From Lobosporangium transversale (lineage: Eukaryota; Mortierellomycota; Mortierellomycetes; Mortierellales; Mortierellaceae), in the NCBI RefSeq assembly GCF_002105155.1, contig NW_019028984.1, positions 1-64,000 on the forward strand: 64,000 bases of DNA, given 5' to 3'. The notes under the pieces were generated by a model. It did no database searches and was not told the DNA's origin. It worked only from the letters and a program-made list of their open reading frames with translations. The translations under genes were made by a program, and so were the position numbers. Shown piece after piece: positions 1 to 12,351 of the stretch; position 1 is the first letter of the stretch; each line of letters opens with the position of its first letter.

Positions 1-1281
1 AAGTCTCGAGAACGGAACGCTCAATGGAAATGGGCCAATAGCGAAATGAGTGCAGGCCGCCCTCGTCCCGATTCTCCTTCACGACCCATGATGCTCTCCC
101 AACTAACCATAGTCGATGAGCCTCATCTAAGTAGCCGCAGTCACCAGTTCGAAGCCAAATCATATCCTTGCCTCCATTGGCTTCTGAAGGGAGCTCATGA
201 ATGATGCGATTGTTGTCCGAAGTGGTAGTGATATGGACATGAGGGCCAGAGACAACTATTTCTCCGATATGACCGAGCTCCAGAAACTGTCGTCCATCAA
301 CCTCCTCACCATCGAGGCAAGCAATGGCGGTATGAGAGAACCCACCATCAAGGTCAACATGGCCCACACAGATGGCATTAGCATTCCCCCCTTCGAAGCC
401 TGAGTCTGAACCAGAGATAGAAGACGTTTCAAAACTTGATATGTTGTAGGAATCCTTGATTTTTTGTGAGAAGGATAAGGCCTTAGTATTAGTGGGGCTA
501 GATTCTAAAAGGATTCGTTCTTCAACGCGGATCTTGGAAATTGGCTCAGCTTCGCTAGAGCCATAAAAGATGAAGGCAGACCCTTTGATACCTCTGCGCA
601 TGATATCCAACTCCGAGGAGAAGACAGGTGCGCCTCCAAGACAGAGGACCCGAACAGGTAGTGGAGTTAAGAACTTGCCATGCTGGTCTACGCCACCAGT
701 CTGCTCCAAATGCTCTAGTATGCGGATGAAGAAAGCTGGCGAGCCAAAAGCAACTTGAATATTGTGACGGATCATAGCTTGGAGCAAAGGGCCAGGATTG
801 ATCCCCGCAGGATTGAAGTTGTCAGGAATTAATGTTGTATAACCAAGCATGATCTGACCGAAAATAAATACAGGTAGGTTTGTCACTGCCTTGACAGGTT
901 TGTGTGCAGACGCAAGCGCAGTCTGCGTCGATATTGAGCTTGTTGCTACAGAGCCACTCGATTGCTTGGCTGGGATAGCAGTGAGGGACCCTGCTGCTGT
1001 GGCCTTGATTTCCTTTTGACAGAAGACTGCAATGGTCTGAGCGCGGAGATAGTCATGAGACCGTCGGATGGGTTTAGGGTTGCCTGTCGACCCTGTAGTG
1101 AAAGAGAGCAACGCGGTAGTCTCTCCAGGGACAGATATGATAGGAATAGACTTTGGTGCAGCGGCTAAATCTCTCTTGCTAATTTTGTTTTAAACAAAAA
1201 ATAATTGTTGCATGTCAATATCATTTATCCCTCATTTAATATATTATTTAAAAATAAAAAAGTAAAAAAATAAAAAAATAA

Positions 1282-1355
<74 letters not shown>

Positions 1356-2038
1356 TATACGTACTCAACGTTGGTAGGAATTTCTACAATATTTTGTATT
1401 TTTTTGAGCGAGGGCACGGCTCTTGAAAGTACCCACTTCTTGAACGCTGTTAGCTTCATATTGGTGACGATGTGTGTAATAGGTAGGACGGATTCGATAC
1501 AGATATTCATCTTTGCTCTTTCCATGAATGGATCTAACAAGACCAGAGTTGCCCCAAGAGACAAGCAGGCGATTGAACCCACAAAGAAATCGACTCCAAG
1601 AGAAGAGAGGATTAAGACTTTGTCGCCTTTACTCAATGGCCTCGACGCACTGTTACTGCCACTGTTTTTGCCCTTGAATGGTCCTCCCTGGGCCAAAATT
1701 TGAGTAAAATGACTAATTCGACTGCAGAGGTCGTCAAATGTCACACTGGGCTTCCCAGGCTCCGTGAAAATGAAACAGTCGGGCGAAGGCTCACTTTCTG
1801 GCAAAGTCTTTCGGAAATGAACAAACATGGCATTGAAGAGACTGCATAAATTACCGTTAAGCTCCTCTGTAGTCGGTGGGCGGCTTAGGCTCCACCGAAA
1901 GATATCTGGAAGTCCTCCTGAAAGGAAGTCGTGGAGCTGTGAGATGGCAATATTCTTAGCGCTGGCTTTATCGGCTTCTGAGCTGGAAAAAGGGGGAGCC
2001 TGAACACGGAGATTATTTTTCTGTTTGTTGGTTATCAA
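1..2038 (-). CDS. AMP-forming acyl-adenylating enzyme (acyl-CoA synthetase / AMP ligase family), C-terminus beyond window
   Basis: This is an ANL-superfamily enzyme that would activate a carboxylate as acyl-adenylate. Exon 1 ends at 1365 (donor GTACGT) and exon 2 runs from 1178 past base 1. The join keeps phase and reads PTNVDKRDLAAAP. Exon 2 carries the phosphate-binding motif TTGSTGNPK near 1100-1130, YGSSEAEP near 543-566, and WLRTGD followed by a GR pair near 110-160. The motif set resembles fatty-acid-activating and OleC-like members, but the substrate cannot be read from it. The 5' end is unsolved: the frame opens after a stop near 2060 without an ATG, the codon at 2038 is TTG, and the first in-frame ATG is at 1828, inside the conserved domain. 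An upstream exon is therefore likely. The intron holds a long trinucleotide microsatellite. Family is confident; substrate and start are not. Confidence 0.85.
1281..1353. repeat. (TAA)n microsatellite in an intron
   Basis: About 24 almost perfect TAA units, flanked by A-rich TAAAA variants, fill most of the intron between the two visible exons of the AMP-ligase gene. In the sense strand of the gene this is a TTA repeat lying just downstream of the donor. Confidence 0.95.
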
Positions 2039-5000
2039 ATGGAAGAAGGGCCATTAGTAAGGATTAGCAATCTTCTGCTATCAGACTAGTGCTTTAAAGG
2101 GGCCTCACAGGGCCCAATATCCTTACTTCGATAATTGCGGGACTCATGGTGGGATGGTATGGAGGCAGACAGACAGGAGTAATTATTAGAGATATAGAAA
2201 TATAGATAATAAACAGAGAAAGTAAATAAGGGGGAACACAGGGAAGTAAGAAGTAGAACAATAGAAAAGAAAAAAGTACAAAATCAAGAAGAAAGGGAAG
2301 AGAAGAGAAAGAAACATGTCCAAGAAAGAGTATTAAAAAAAATCATTTAATGTCATGTTGTTTTCTTCGTGCAGACATAGTTTCATTAAATTAAGTTTAA
2401 CAGTATACCTTAAATAGGTATACCACATTGTTACTTAAGTTCATCCACTTAACAATATTTATCAACAATAACACAACTGTCAAATTTTAACTTTATTTGT
2501 TTGTTTGTTGCGGAATAAATTGCGCCGTGTACAAAGAAAATAAATTAAGCATTTGAATGTGAGCATTTTGGTCCCTGTATAGTTTAACAAGGGTCCGGGC
2601 TGAATTTTTATGCGTCAAATTATACGCTAAGTCGTTTTTGGCAATAGAAATGCACACACAGACGTCGGAAAGAGCACAGAGCTCACAACATGGAATCAAC
2701 AGAGGACTTTGAAAATGTTCTAATGATAAACACGAGGACCATGCATTTGTCACCTTCACACTAGACATAAATGAGCGGACAGTCAGGTCATTGCTTTTAC
2801 AAGTATTCTCATCTCAAATTGAAGTAGAAATATCAGATAAGGCTTTTACAGTTTCAATTTAAAAGTTTTTTCATTGGCTACTACGCTCCGTGTTTTGAAG
2901 ACCAATAATAGAAAAGATCCTAAGCTTGTCATTTATGCAGCTGAGAGCGTTTATAGTTGAGTGACATTACAGTGAGAGTAGAAGAGCGCGGAAAAACATT
3001 TCGTTATACGTCGTTCAAGTCTTACTCGGAAGTAAACAATAGCAGTGGTGGAGCGGGAGTCTCACTTTTTTCTGCCTCTCTTCACAAAAAGCCAGCACGC
3101 TTATCTACCAACGAAGCCTAATGGCTGTTGTAGACTCTACTTCGCAAAAGAACAGTATGACTGGATTCTCTTGAGCGAAGGCTCTCAATTTTTTTTTTGT
3201 TTGTGTTTGTTCTGTCGGCGCTGTGCAGGATAAATGATTCGCATCTTGTCACAGGAAGGAAACATGGCCTGTCTAGCCCCGGGCTTCATGGATGATATAC
3301 CAAAAAACCTTAGTTTTTAAACAAACCACGGCAAAACTACAAGAAATATGTATATGTGTATGGGCAGTAGGAGCTGGTTTACAATGTTACGTATCTTTCC
3401 TCCGATAATGGCTGATATATTTTTCTTTATAATTATCCTTACTATTCCAGCCTGCCCTTGGCGGTAAACTGTAACGCTATTACTTAGTGTTACTTAAATC
3501 AAGTAAATAATATCATAATTATTATAAATAAAAAGAAAAGACCGATATTGCGTAACAACATGTCAGAAAACATAAGCTCAACCACGGTGCTCTATTTTAT
3601 TTTTTTGGAGCCGTATTCTTCGCTATTATATATTTAATGAATAATGATAGACGTATTATGTTCTTTATTTTCTGTTACTGATGTGACAAAAGGACTACGT
3701 AGAGACAACAATCAAAGTAAATGATAACCTTATGGTGAGGTAGAGGCTTCATACTATAATCATACTTATTCTAGTTGCCTTTCTCTCTTTTTTTAGCGAC
3801 AAACATATTGATTTATTTCAAAGGATTATGGCATCATTTATTTATAATGGAAGGCATCATTTGATTCAAGGTAAATAATAAACGGAAACATAATTCGTCC
3901 TTTTTAAACGAACAAGTCATCCCAATGCCATTGTTGCCATTTTTTGACGGCTGCGCAGAGTCGAGGAAGAGGTAGAAACAAAATGACATGAGCGTAAGAA
4001 ACTATACTGCATGTTCCTCTCTCGACACCTTTAGTTGAATGACTCTCTACAGGTCAATCTGATTTCGCATGACCCTACAAAGATGTACATAAGCTCACTT
4101 CGCTTTTTTGCAGAGTTTATGGTCAACCTTCCGAAATGAAATCCACATGGAGGCAAGAGACTGAGGCATCTTTCAAGGTCCATTGTGATGAACGAGGAGG
4201 AATGTTTTCCGTTCCTCCGATATCCATGAATAGGGACGAACAGATTCATTTCTCGCCATTGTGTCCTTGCATAGCATGCATGTGAGTGTTCATTCAAATG
4301 CGCGTGTTCATTTATTTTTACGGAATGTCCATACGACTGGAAGCACCAAAATAATTCTTTACCGAAACACCTACAAACCTTGACGCCACTCTACTACATA
4401 TATACATTGGTGATGTATACCCCAAAAGTTAAGGTAACGTAAAAGTACATATTTGGAAAAACCAAACAGCATCTCATGATGCATATTTCCTTTTTCTAAC
4501 CTACCGACGCTTTGCATATTGGACGAGGCTGAGAAAGCATTAGAAAAAAAATATAATCACCGGGAAAACGCACGCGTCATTAGTCTTTTTTTTTTTTTTT
4601 TTAATAAAGTGAGTTGGGTTAGCTAGGGCTCCGCTTTGGTGGCGCTAGAAGGGCTTCCTGTCAAGCTTTTTTTTTTTTTCTTTTTTTTGTTTTCTTTTTG
4701 ACAGTACTAATACATGGTCAGGCAGCATATTCACAGCTTAGGTTTGGCCAGTATGGTAGCTTGCTAGTTTCTACAACCTATTCATTATTCAGCCAAGACG
4801 CACGCCAATAGGGAGGCAGTTTCACGAGCAAATATTTGAGTGTATATCTAAATCCATCTTTTTTTTTTTTTTTTTTTTTTTTGAGTTCTGATGCGCCTAG
4901 GCTGCTAGGATAATATAAAGATGGGCTGACTACTATTATATACTTATCTGGCTTTTAGGTGAAATAAAGGTGCCTGGGCGATGAAGCGCTGCGTGCGCAC

Positions 5001-6243
5001 TACTGTAGCGCTTCCTGCACTCATGAGTGTCTTCAGTCTGATAACTAGCATTCGCTTTCCTCGCAATGTCCCAAATATTCTTTGCATAGCGTAATCGCGA
5101 GCTAGGGGTATGGCCTTCTCTGTTTAAAGATGATTGCTACCCTCGTAAAACAGCCTCTCTATATCATCGGCTCGTATATTCTTCATATAAAACAGGCTAT
5201 TTGTTAATGCTGGTTAGCTAAAGCATGCAGCTCTTGAGGGTTTTCGTCCTTTTTTCTTAATTCCTTCTAGATATGGAAGACTAATGGAACATGTATGGAA
5301 CATAGTATTATAAATGCTTCTAGATAACCTGGTACGATCACTATTAGGTGGAAGGAAAGAATGAACTTCCTTGATAGAGGAATAGTATCCTATATGCTCT
5401 GTTATCTAATACACGCAGATGTTTCATTAATAAAAAAACTAAACAATAGTATCTATAAAAAACATAAGGATGCGAGAAAGGATGAAGGACAAGGTGATGC
5501 CACGTCAGTTGTGTAATGAATATTTATCTGTGTTATCTGTCACATCGAAGGATACCTTTGCTCATTAAAAAGCTCAAGATGGTTGCGCTTTTAACTATTT
5601 TTCTAGAATCTAGTGCATCCATGATTTCTTTCTGAGGCGTGGGTACGAGCACGTCTAATCCTCATTAGGTACATGCCAGGGCATACTCAAAATGCTTTTT
5701 TTCCTTTTCATTAGTGCATATACTGGGTATTTGTTGCGTGTAATAACACGAACAATAGATTTCTTTCTGACTTACAGCCCCAGGCTGAAGCAAATAAAAA
5801 AAGTGATAAAAAAGTCAATGTGGGCAAGCTGTGAAGGAGGGCAAATTGCTCGCCTTGCAAACAAAGATGCATGGAAACACTTCACCTGCGCAAGTCCCTT
5901 TTTATGCAATAAACATTTACACAAAAAAATGGAATGGTTTTGTTCGATTGATATTGCTCCTCAGCTCCATTTTTATATTGTGTCGTTTGCAAATCAAAGT
6001 TTGAACGTCGAAGCTAATAAGGTACAAGATTTATTCTTAATGGTTAAATGACATAGTAGATTTCATTATTATGTGCGTTATTAAGGGCTGAATGTCGTAA
6101 AAATGAGCGGTCGAATGAGGATACAGAGTTCCACAAACCGTAAATAAAAGTTGCTGTGTTGTTGTATCGTAGGTCTTTAACTTGCTGAATATGGTGGCAT
6201 AATGGTTTTGTTATCGTTCTTTTTTTCCCTCTTTTCATATCTA
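2039..6243. other. Long intergenic region, no supported gene
   Basis: AT-rich sequence between two minus-strand genes. It contains T runs at 4586-4602 and 4859-4882, a short hairpin at 4983-5014, and only short open frames (longest 119 codons at 5692-6051) that resemble no family and lack gene-like context. It should include the promoter and any first exon of the AMP-ligase gene. Confidence 0.6.
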
Positions 6244-7634
6244 CTATAGTCGGGCTTTGGGTCCCTGTTCAGAGTTTCTGTTGTAGAGTAAGGGCTGGTG
6301 CTGCCTACTTAACGCTGGTTCTATAGCCTGTCCTTCTTGTCGCCCTTGTTTTACTGGATTAGCCAGTACAGCCGCTACTGGCGTTGACTGGTGCATATAG
6401 AGTCGATAGATATGGCGTATGCCTCTCCCGCCTGCAGCTTTCTCAGAAATACAAGCCGTGTTCTCGTTCACGAGAGCGCAGACAACCTTGGTACAGCCCC
6501 AATAGTCCTTGGCTCGCCGTGCAACCTCTCGGATCATGACCGCAAAGGCCTTTGTCTTTCTATACTTCTGTAAGACTCCTAGGGTTTTAATCACTAGTGT
6601 ATCATGATTTTCAACCCAACAGGCCACATAGCCAGTATCTTCGCCCGTCCTCTTATCAACCACAAACGCAGACAGATCTATCAGCGAAGCATTATCAACT
6701 TCTTGCCTTGAAACCATATCGTTGAGAACGACCTGACGGTGGTTACTACGTGTAAAGCCCTCATCAAAGAACTCTTTGCCTCGGAACATTCCGATCGAGA
6801 GATCATAAAGACGCTTGGCTACATCATCTTGAGGCGTTGAGCTTAGTTCAGGATGCTTTTCTGGATTGAGTGAGGCTTGGAAGTCGAGGGTATTCCAGGG
6901 CTGCAGAATAAGGCCTACACTCTCGAGAGAAACCCCGTGTGTGTAAGCTTGATAGCCCTCCAGAAGATCATCAATATGAAAGAATGTTGAATAGTAGTCC
7001 ATCGCTTTGACAAATCCGGCCTAATAAAAAAAAGAAACCAAATCAATCATTCATGTTTATTAACAAGGAAGAGAACATCCTTTCCTTCGAAATATTTTTT
7101 TGCTACCAATACAAAAATAAGCACCTTGGAAAAGCAAGTATCGTAGAAATGAGGGTGCCTAGGCTCGAAAGACATGGATGGTTGAGGCTCTGTATCAATT
7201 CGAAGACGGTACTGTAACCAGGTGGTCATGTTGACTGGTCCAAGGATCTGTCGAACGGGCTTGAATTGTTGAAGGCCTCCATGCCTCAGCCACTCTATCG
7301 CAGCGTTCAGGACGGCGACCCCAGCTTCCTCTGTTTTAGCCTCAAAGAGCCCCACATACCCCATAGATGGGTCCGACATCACGGTGTTGGCACCAACGCA
7401 TGCGATAGGTTGATGAGTATCATCATCGTAAAGGATCCAGAACTCTGAATGAGTATTCTGGAGCCCTGATGCCAAGAGTTGGTGTATCAGGGCTGGTTGT
7501 GTACTGTCATGGTGAAGCGATGTGAACTGGGAGATGAAATACTGTTTGTTATAGAACGCTGTCATGGGCAATGGAGTGATGATACGCCCTTGTTTCTTTT
7601 TGTGGGTGGTGGAGGTCCCAAGGTTCGACAGCAT
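6244..7634 (-). CDS. GNAT-fold N-acetyltransferase family protein with PTS1-like ARL end
   Basis: Two exons, 7634-7125 and 7020-6244, join in phase 0 (FYDTCFSK|AGFVKAMDYY) to give 428 residues. The second half has a GNAT motif-A-like segment, LGVLQKYRKTKAF, followed by a helix. The first half has GPVNMTTWLQYRL, typical of uncharacterised two-part GNAT proteins. The acceptor substrate is unknown. I chose the ATG at 7634; the open frame extends 19 codons upstream but only to a TTG. The last residues are KARL, and ARL fits the PTS1 consensus, so peroxisomal location is possible. It is divergent with the BtaA-like gene at 8816. The usual R/QxxGxG/A loop is degenerate here, so catalytic activity is not assured. 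Confidence 0.8.
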
Positions 7635-8815
7635 AGTGGATAATGCGTTGTTAAATGCTGTATGGATAAAAAGAGCAGAGAAGCGTTTCAAGAAAAGGAA
7701 AACTGGTTGAAAATTTAAAATGAATGATGCTAAAGGCCGTTAACTTGTAATATGACGAGTGTCAAAATTATGCTCTGCCGTTTTGAGCTTTTTTTTTTTT
7801 GCGTGAGATTCTTCAAAATATAATATTGGCAACAGTAATTCGTTGATAAAGTACAAATGTGCGTATGGCCATAAGCTCATAAATAAAGTAGAAACCATAA
7901 TATAACGAGATTGAATTATTTTGTTGGACAGGCAAATTTAGAAAGAAAAAGGGAAATAGAGAAAAAGCGGGAAAAAAAAATACATAACGGATATGCAAGA
8001 GATGGCGATATATCTGCGCTGCCTAAAAGTTTTTTCATACTCACGCCATCTTAATTGAGTCAGCTTGGTGTATGATTCGGTAATTGCCCTATCTCTTACT
8101 TTACCTCACTTTTGTTCATACAAACCTGAACAAATACCCCAGCTGTTTACGAATGTAACCCTTTTTTAATTTCAATTCAATTATTTGCTTTTTGAGCATT
8201 ATAACTAATAGTAACTGCTTAGAATTTTCTTAATAAGATTTGTATTCATTCACACTTTATTTCAACACAATAAAATTAAAGATCGTGCACCAACAGTTTC
8301 TTAAAATACAAAAACAAAAACAAACAAATAGTCTCTTCATTTAACTTAAATGAGCACTTTGCTCGTGAAAGTTTCTGAACTGAATTGTCGGCCATCTAAT
8401 GACCAACGACAAGTAAAAAGAGAGGCCTATGGCATAATACGTCATGACCTTAATTCACTCGCGGGTTAACGTCCCGACATTCCTTTTTTTTATTCATGGC
8501 TTCACGATCTTTCCCAGCGGCGATAAGAGCTTTATTGATAACTGATACGAAAATGCATGTGATGGACGGAAAACAGAGCAGATAGAAATATAACGACAAC
8601 AAAGGGGATGCATAGGACGAAAATTGTTTTATTCTACTGTATTTGGGGGACTCCTTTTTTTGAATAAAGATCTTCTGTTAAAAAGGGCAGAATTTCCCTC
8701 TTTTTTTGCAATCAGTATCTTTTTTATTTCATTCTCTCTGACCTTAGTCGTCAAGTCAAATAACCAAGACATATCCTGAGGCAAGGGAAATACATCAAAC
8801 ACGCAAACTATAAAA
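7635..8815. other. Divergent promoter region (GNAT gene and BtaA-like gene)
   Basis: 1.2 kb between two diverging start codons. AT-rich, with no open frame of note. It must hold both 5' regions; I see no unambiguous TATA box. Confidence 0.5.
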
Positions 8816-10241
8816 ATGGCACCAAAAACCACGGAAACAGCAAATGATGCTGTCACCATTGCATCAGCCACTTCCATGTCATCTCCAGCAACAGGACTTC
8901 CTCCCCATATCCGCCTCCTCTCTTCCCTTATTCAACTTTATCACCATTTTCTGGGGCGTAAGCCTGCCCAGTCCAGTAAGGACGCTACAGTCGAAGCTAC
9001 AGTTGATTTTTCCAAGATCCGATATTCTCAAGTTTGGGAAGATACCCGCCTTCTACGCCAAGGGCTCCGTCTTAAGCCTCAGAGCCGTGTGCTGAGCATC
9101 GCTTCCGCTGGCGATAATGCCTTTGCGCTTCTCCTAGACGACCCTCGTGAGGTCGTCGCTATTGGTGGGCCAAAGAAAAAATGCGGCCCGTATTTGTATT
9201 GGTTACGGTATACTAAGTTATTGACCATCGCTTCTTGTCATTATTGTTCATGTCCCAAAATGGCACTAAATAGATTTTAGTCCTGCTCAGCTTGCATTAT
9301 GTGCGCTAAAGGTCGCAGCCTATAAGACGCTCGAGTATGAAGAATTCACACAGCTCCTCGGGTTTGAGTTTTCGGACGCCGATGGGCATATTCTGCACCC
9401 TGATATTGGCCCCGATAGCCGTGTGGCTCTTTATCAAAACAAAGTTCGAGCGGCATTGACAAATGAAGAATACAGAGTCTATTGGGACGAGAACTTGGAT
9501 CTTATCCGTCAAAAGATTATTCATGTGGGTCGACTTGAGAAGTTCTTCAACATGTACCGCCATTATATTTTGCCGTTGGCACATTATCAATCTGCCACTC
9601 AGAAGCTACTTTCTAGTAAAGACCAAACGAAGCAAATCAAGTTCTATGATTCGGTCTGGGACACTTGGATCTGGAGAGCAGGAGTCCGATTGTTCTTTGG
9701 TCAGATGTCGTTGGGTCATCTCGGTCGCGATCCCAAATTTTTTGAACATGTCCAGCTGGATGTCGGAGCATTTTTATTGAGCAAGATCAGTAACGGAGTA
9801 CGCAATATTCCAATCTGGGACAACTTTTACGCGGAATATGTGTTTACAGGTCAGCAGAGCGGCCGGAATAGCCTGCCGGATTATTTGGTCAAAGAGAACT
9901 ATAAAATCATTCGATCCAGGATTGACCGGGTGGCGCTGGTCCGTGCAGACGTACTCAAGTATTTAGGGTCTGAGGAGAGTGGGTTCTTCGACGGATACAA
10001 TCTCTCGGATATCTTTGAATGGATGGATGAAGATTTATTCAAGTCATTCTTAAAAGCAATACACAGGAAGGGTAATAAAGATGCCAGGATCTGTTACTGG
10101 AACTTGTTCGTACCCCGTGAGAGGCCAGAGGAGTTAAAGGATCTGATTCGTTCTGAGGTCGAGCTATCAGAAGCAGCGACTGGAAAAGACCGTACCTACT
10201 TTTACCGCCGTTTCGTCATTGAGACCATCCTCAAGGATTAA
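8816..10241 (+). CDS. btaA: BtaA-like S-adenosylmethionine:diacylglycerol 3-amino-3-carboxypropyltransferase (DUF3419)
   Basis: Two exons, 8816-9164 and 9274-10241, encode 438 residues. The join (VVAI|DFSPAQLALC) rebuilds the family's SAM-binding region: RYSQVWEDTRLL, then SIASAGDNAFALLL, then the acidic D of AIDFSPAQL. BtaA moves the aminocarboxypropyl group of SAM onto diacylglycerol, the first step to the betaine lipid DGTS; a methyltransferase (BtaB) then trimethylates the product. Known fungal and algal Bta1 proteins carry both activities on one chain. Here only the BtaA part is present and no methyltransferase is adjacent. The length is close to bacterial BtaA (about 400). A role other than DGTS synthesis is possible for a stand-alone fungal copy. 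The ATG at 8816 follows an A-rich leader. Confidence 0.88.
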
Positions 10242-10620
10242 GGAATGCAACAAAAAGATGAATATCTTTATTAAAAAATAAAATAAATATATACAAAAAA
10301 ATAGACATGAAATCAAATATGTAAAAGTGATCATTAAATAATCTTCTAATATGAATGCGGTTTTCACTTGCGTTTCCATGTCATGTTTGTACAAGTTCTT
10401 ATTTTATTTTATTTTTCATTTTTTTTTATACTTTTTGTTATAATGCAAAGAAGGTGTTAAAGTCCTCATGAGCCGCTTGTTTATTCTCCCTTGGACATGG
10501 TTAAATATTCTATTTCTTATTTTTTTTTTTTTTTTTGTAGATTTATTTTATATAATTATGGTACTATGATATTTGTTAAACCTATTTGACTATTGATTTG
10601 CTATTGATCCTGTTTATCCT
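10242..10620. other. Convergent intergenic region
   Basis: AT-rich 3' flanks of two converging genes. It has a T run at 10520-10536, which is sense-strand A for the APH-fold gene. No gene seen. Confidence 0.6.
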
Positions 10621-12351
10621 TCAAAGCTTAGATTCACGAAGGATTCGACTCTGGTGTCGACGAGGAGGCCCAAAACGCTTGATCTGCTCTTCCAGTGATT
10701 GGACAATCCGCGGAAGCCAATTCACCTGCTTGAAAGAATTAGAGATACCATACATAGATATTCTGAGCGATGCAAAATCCAAAAGAGCAATCTTGGCAAC
10801 TTCAAGGTATTCTTTCGATGAGGGAATACGGATTGGTGATGAAACTATTGGAGCTGAAGGTGCATTCACGTCCCTTTCCCGTTGACACAAGCGTTGCTGA
10901 ATCTCATATGAGGCCTCAAGGGCTAGTCGATGATACTCAATGTAATGCGACCAATCGTTCGAGCCTGGCGGGAGCACAAAGGAGAGGAATTCGACCACGT
11001 CTCGTTGTGGGACATGACAGCAGGCTAACTCCCAATCGTAGGCACATAGGGCTTGTGCACCGGTGCTTGGCTCGCGACGAAGGCAGATGTTGCGAGTATT
11101 GAAGTCGCCATGCACCTAAAAAAAAAAATAATGCGTTAGTGAATAGGAAGGAAAAAAAAAAAAAAAAAAAAAAAAGCTCATCTAAGGTCCATTAGAGCAA
11201 ATACAAAATACCATAATACCTACCAAAGTCCTCGGACTTTTCTCAAGGATTCCCCAGTATTCATTCGAACGCCCAAGATAATCGAGCATATTTTGGGACA
11301 AGAATTCACTAAAAAGATCAGGGGCATTCCTATGGTTAGCCTTGACCATGGCCTCATAAGCGGGCCTCAACACCTTCATCATTGCACGCGATGGGTTCTC
11401 CAAGAAGCTCATATTCATAAGGCGGTTCTCCTGACCCAAAAACTGAGCGTGAAATGAGGCGAGATCGCGAAGAACTAGATGAATATGTTCAGGCGACCAG
11501 ACCGCCAATGCTTGTTCGGTGCTGTTCATATGCGTGATGTTTCCATGAGAGGGATCCAGGTACTCTAAGCAAAGCGCATATAACTGCTGAGAATCGTTCC
11601 GAAGGACATTATAGACTTTAGTCGATATCCTGGCCATAGGACCACCAACTTTCCATGTCAGTTCTGCAAGCTCGATTTCTCGGATGTGGCTGTTCCTGAA
11701 CCCGGTCAGATCCTTTACCAGGTCATATTCCTCCGCAACCTCACCTCCCTGTAATTGAGCCATGATATTGGTTAATTCAATTAGGGCCGTGTCGATGGGC
11801 TTAGACTTGATAACAGTCCAGAGTTCGCCAGCAGCCCGAGCTTCCCTCGCTGCAGGGGAAAATAGCGGCTTCAATCCCGGCTGTAGTCCTGACCCCAGGC
11901 GACTGCCAGTGGAGGTGGGAAGGGGGCTCTGTGGTGATGGTAAATGGTTGATGGAAGGGTAAAAGTTACTATGGCAATCTGGCAAAAGTGTATTGGATGA
12001 ATGTGTGCTACTATCGCTTGTAATACTGCTGTATTCAATCTTGTAGAGGAAATGTCCCGTCATATCACCCCTTGGACATGAATGTTTTGCTTCTGCTGCT
12101 GTTGACTGTGCTGAGAAAGAAGAGGGAGCGTCACTACTCCTGTCCACATCAAAATCATCAATCTCGTCGTCTTGATCTTGATCTCCAGAACTAATGTTGC
12201 TCAGAATACTAGCGGATGAATCTAGCTCTTGCTCAGACCAAGCTTTAGGTCGAGCTTTATTGGGGCCATAAGCGCGATCAAGGATCACTTGGAAAAAGTC
12301 TCTATTGAGTAGAGACCTATTCATCCCAGTTTTGAACATTGCAGTTGTCAT
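10621..12351 (-). CDS. APH-fold (aminoglycoside phosphotransferase / choline-kinase-like) small-molecule kinase with PTS1 SKL
   Basis: Exons 12351-11224 and 11115-10621 join in phase 0 (SPRTL|VHGDFNTRN) to give 540 residues. HGDFNTRNI is the catalytic Brenner-type loop of APH kinases, and the downstream DWELA supplies the metal-binding Asp. Residues 1 to about 150 are acidic and Ser-rich, probably disordered. The protein ends RESKL, and SKL is the canonical peroxisomal targeting signal 1. APH domains are known in ACAD10/ACAD11, which phosphorylate 4-hydroxyacyl-CoA; a peroxisomal hydroxyacyl or other metabolite kinase is an inference only. An upstream in-frame ATG at 12510 would add a hydrophobic, low-complexity leader that looks like transcribed UTR, so I chose 12351. 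The intron contains a 24-nt A run (sense T) near its acceptor. Confidence 0.8.

Noticed and set aside
1244-1360. Poly-Tyr coding extension of the AMP-ligase exon
   Set aside because: It is read-through into the (TAA)n intron; the donor GTACGT at 1364 and the in-phase acceptor before 1178 restore the family sequence.
5692-6051. 119-codon plus-strand open frame
   Set aside because: Low-complexity hydrophobic start, no family resemblance and no gene context.
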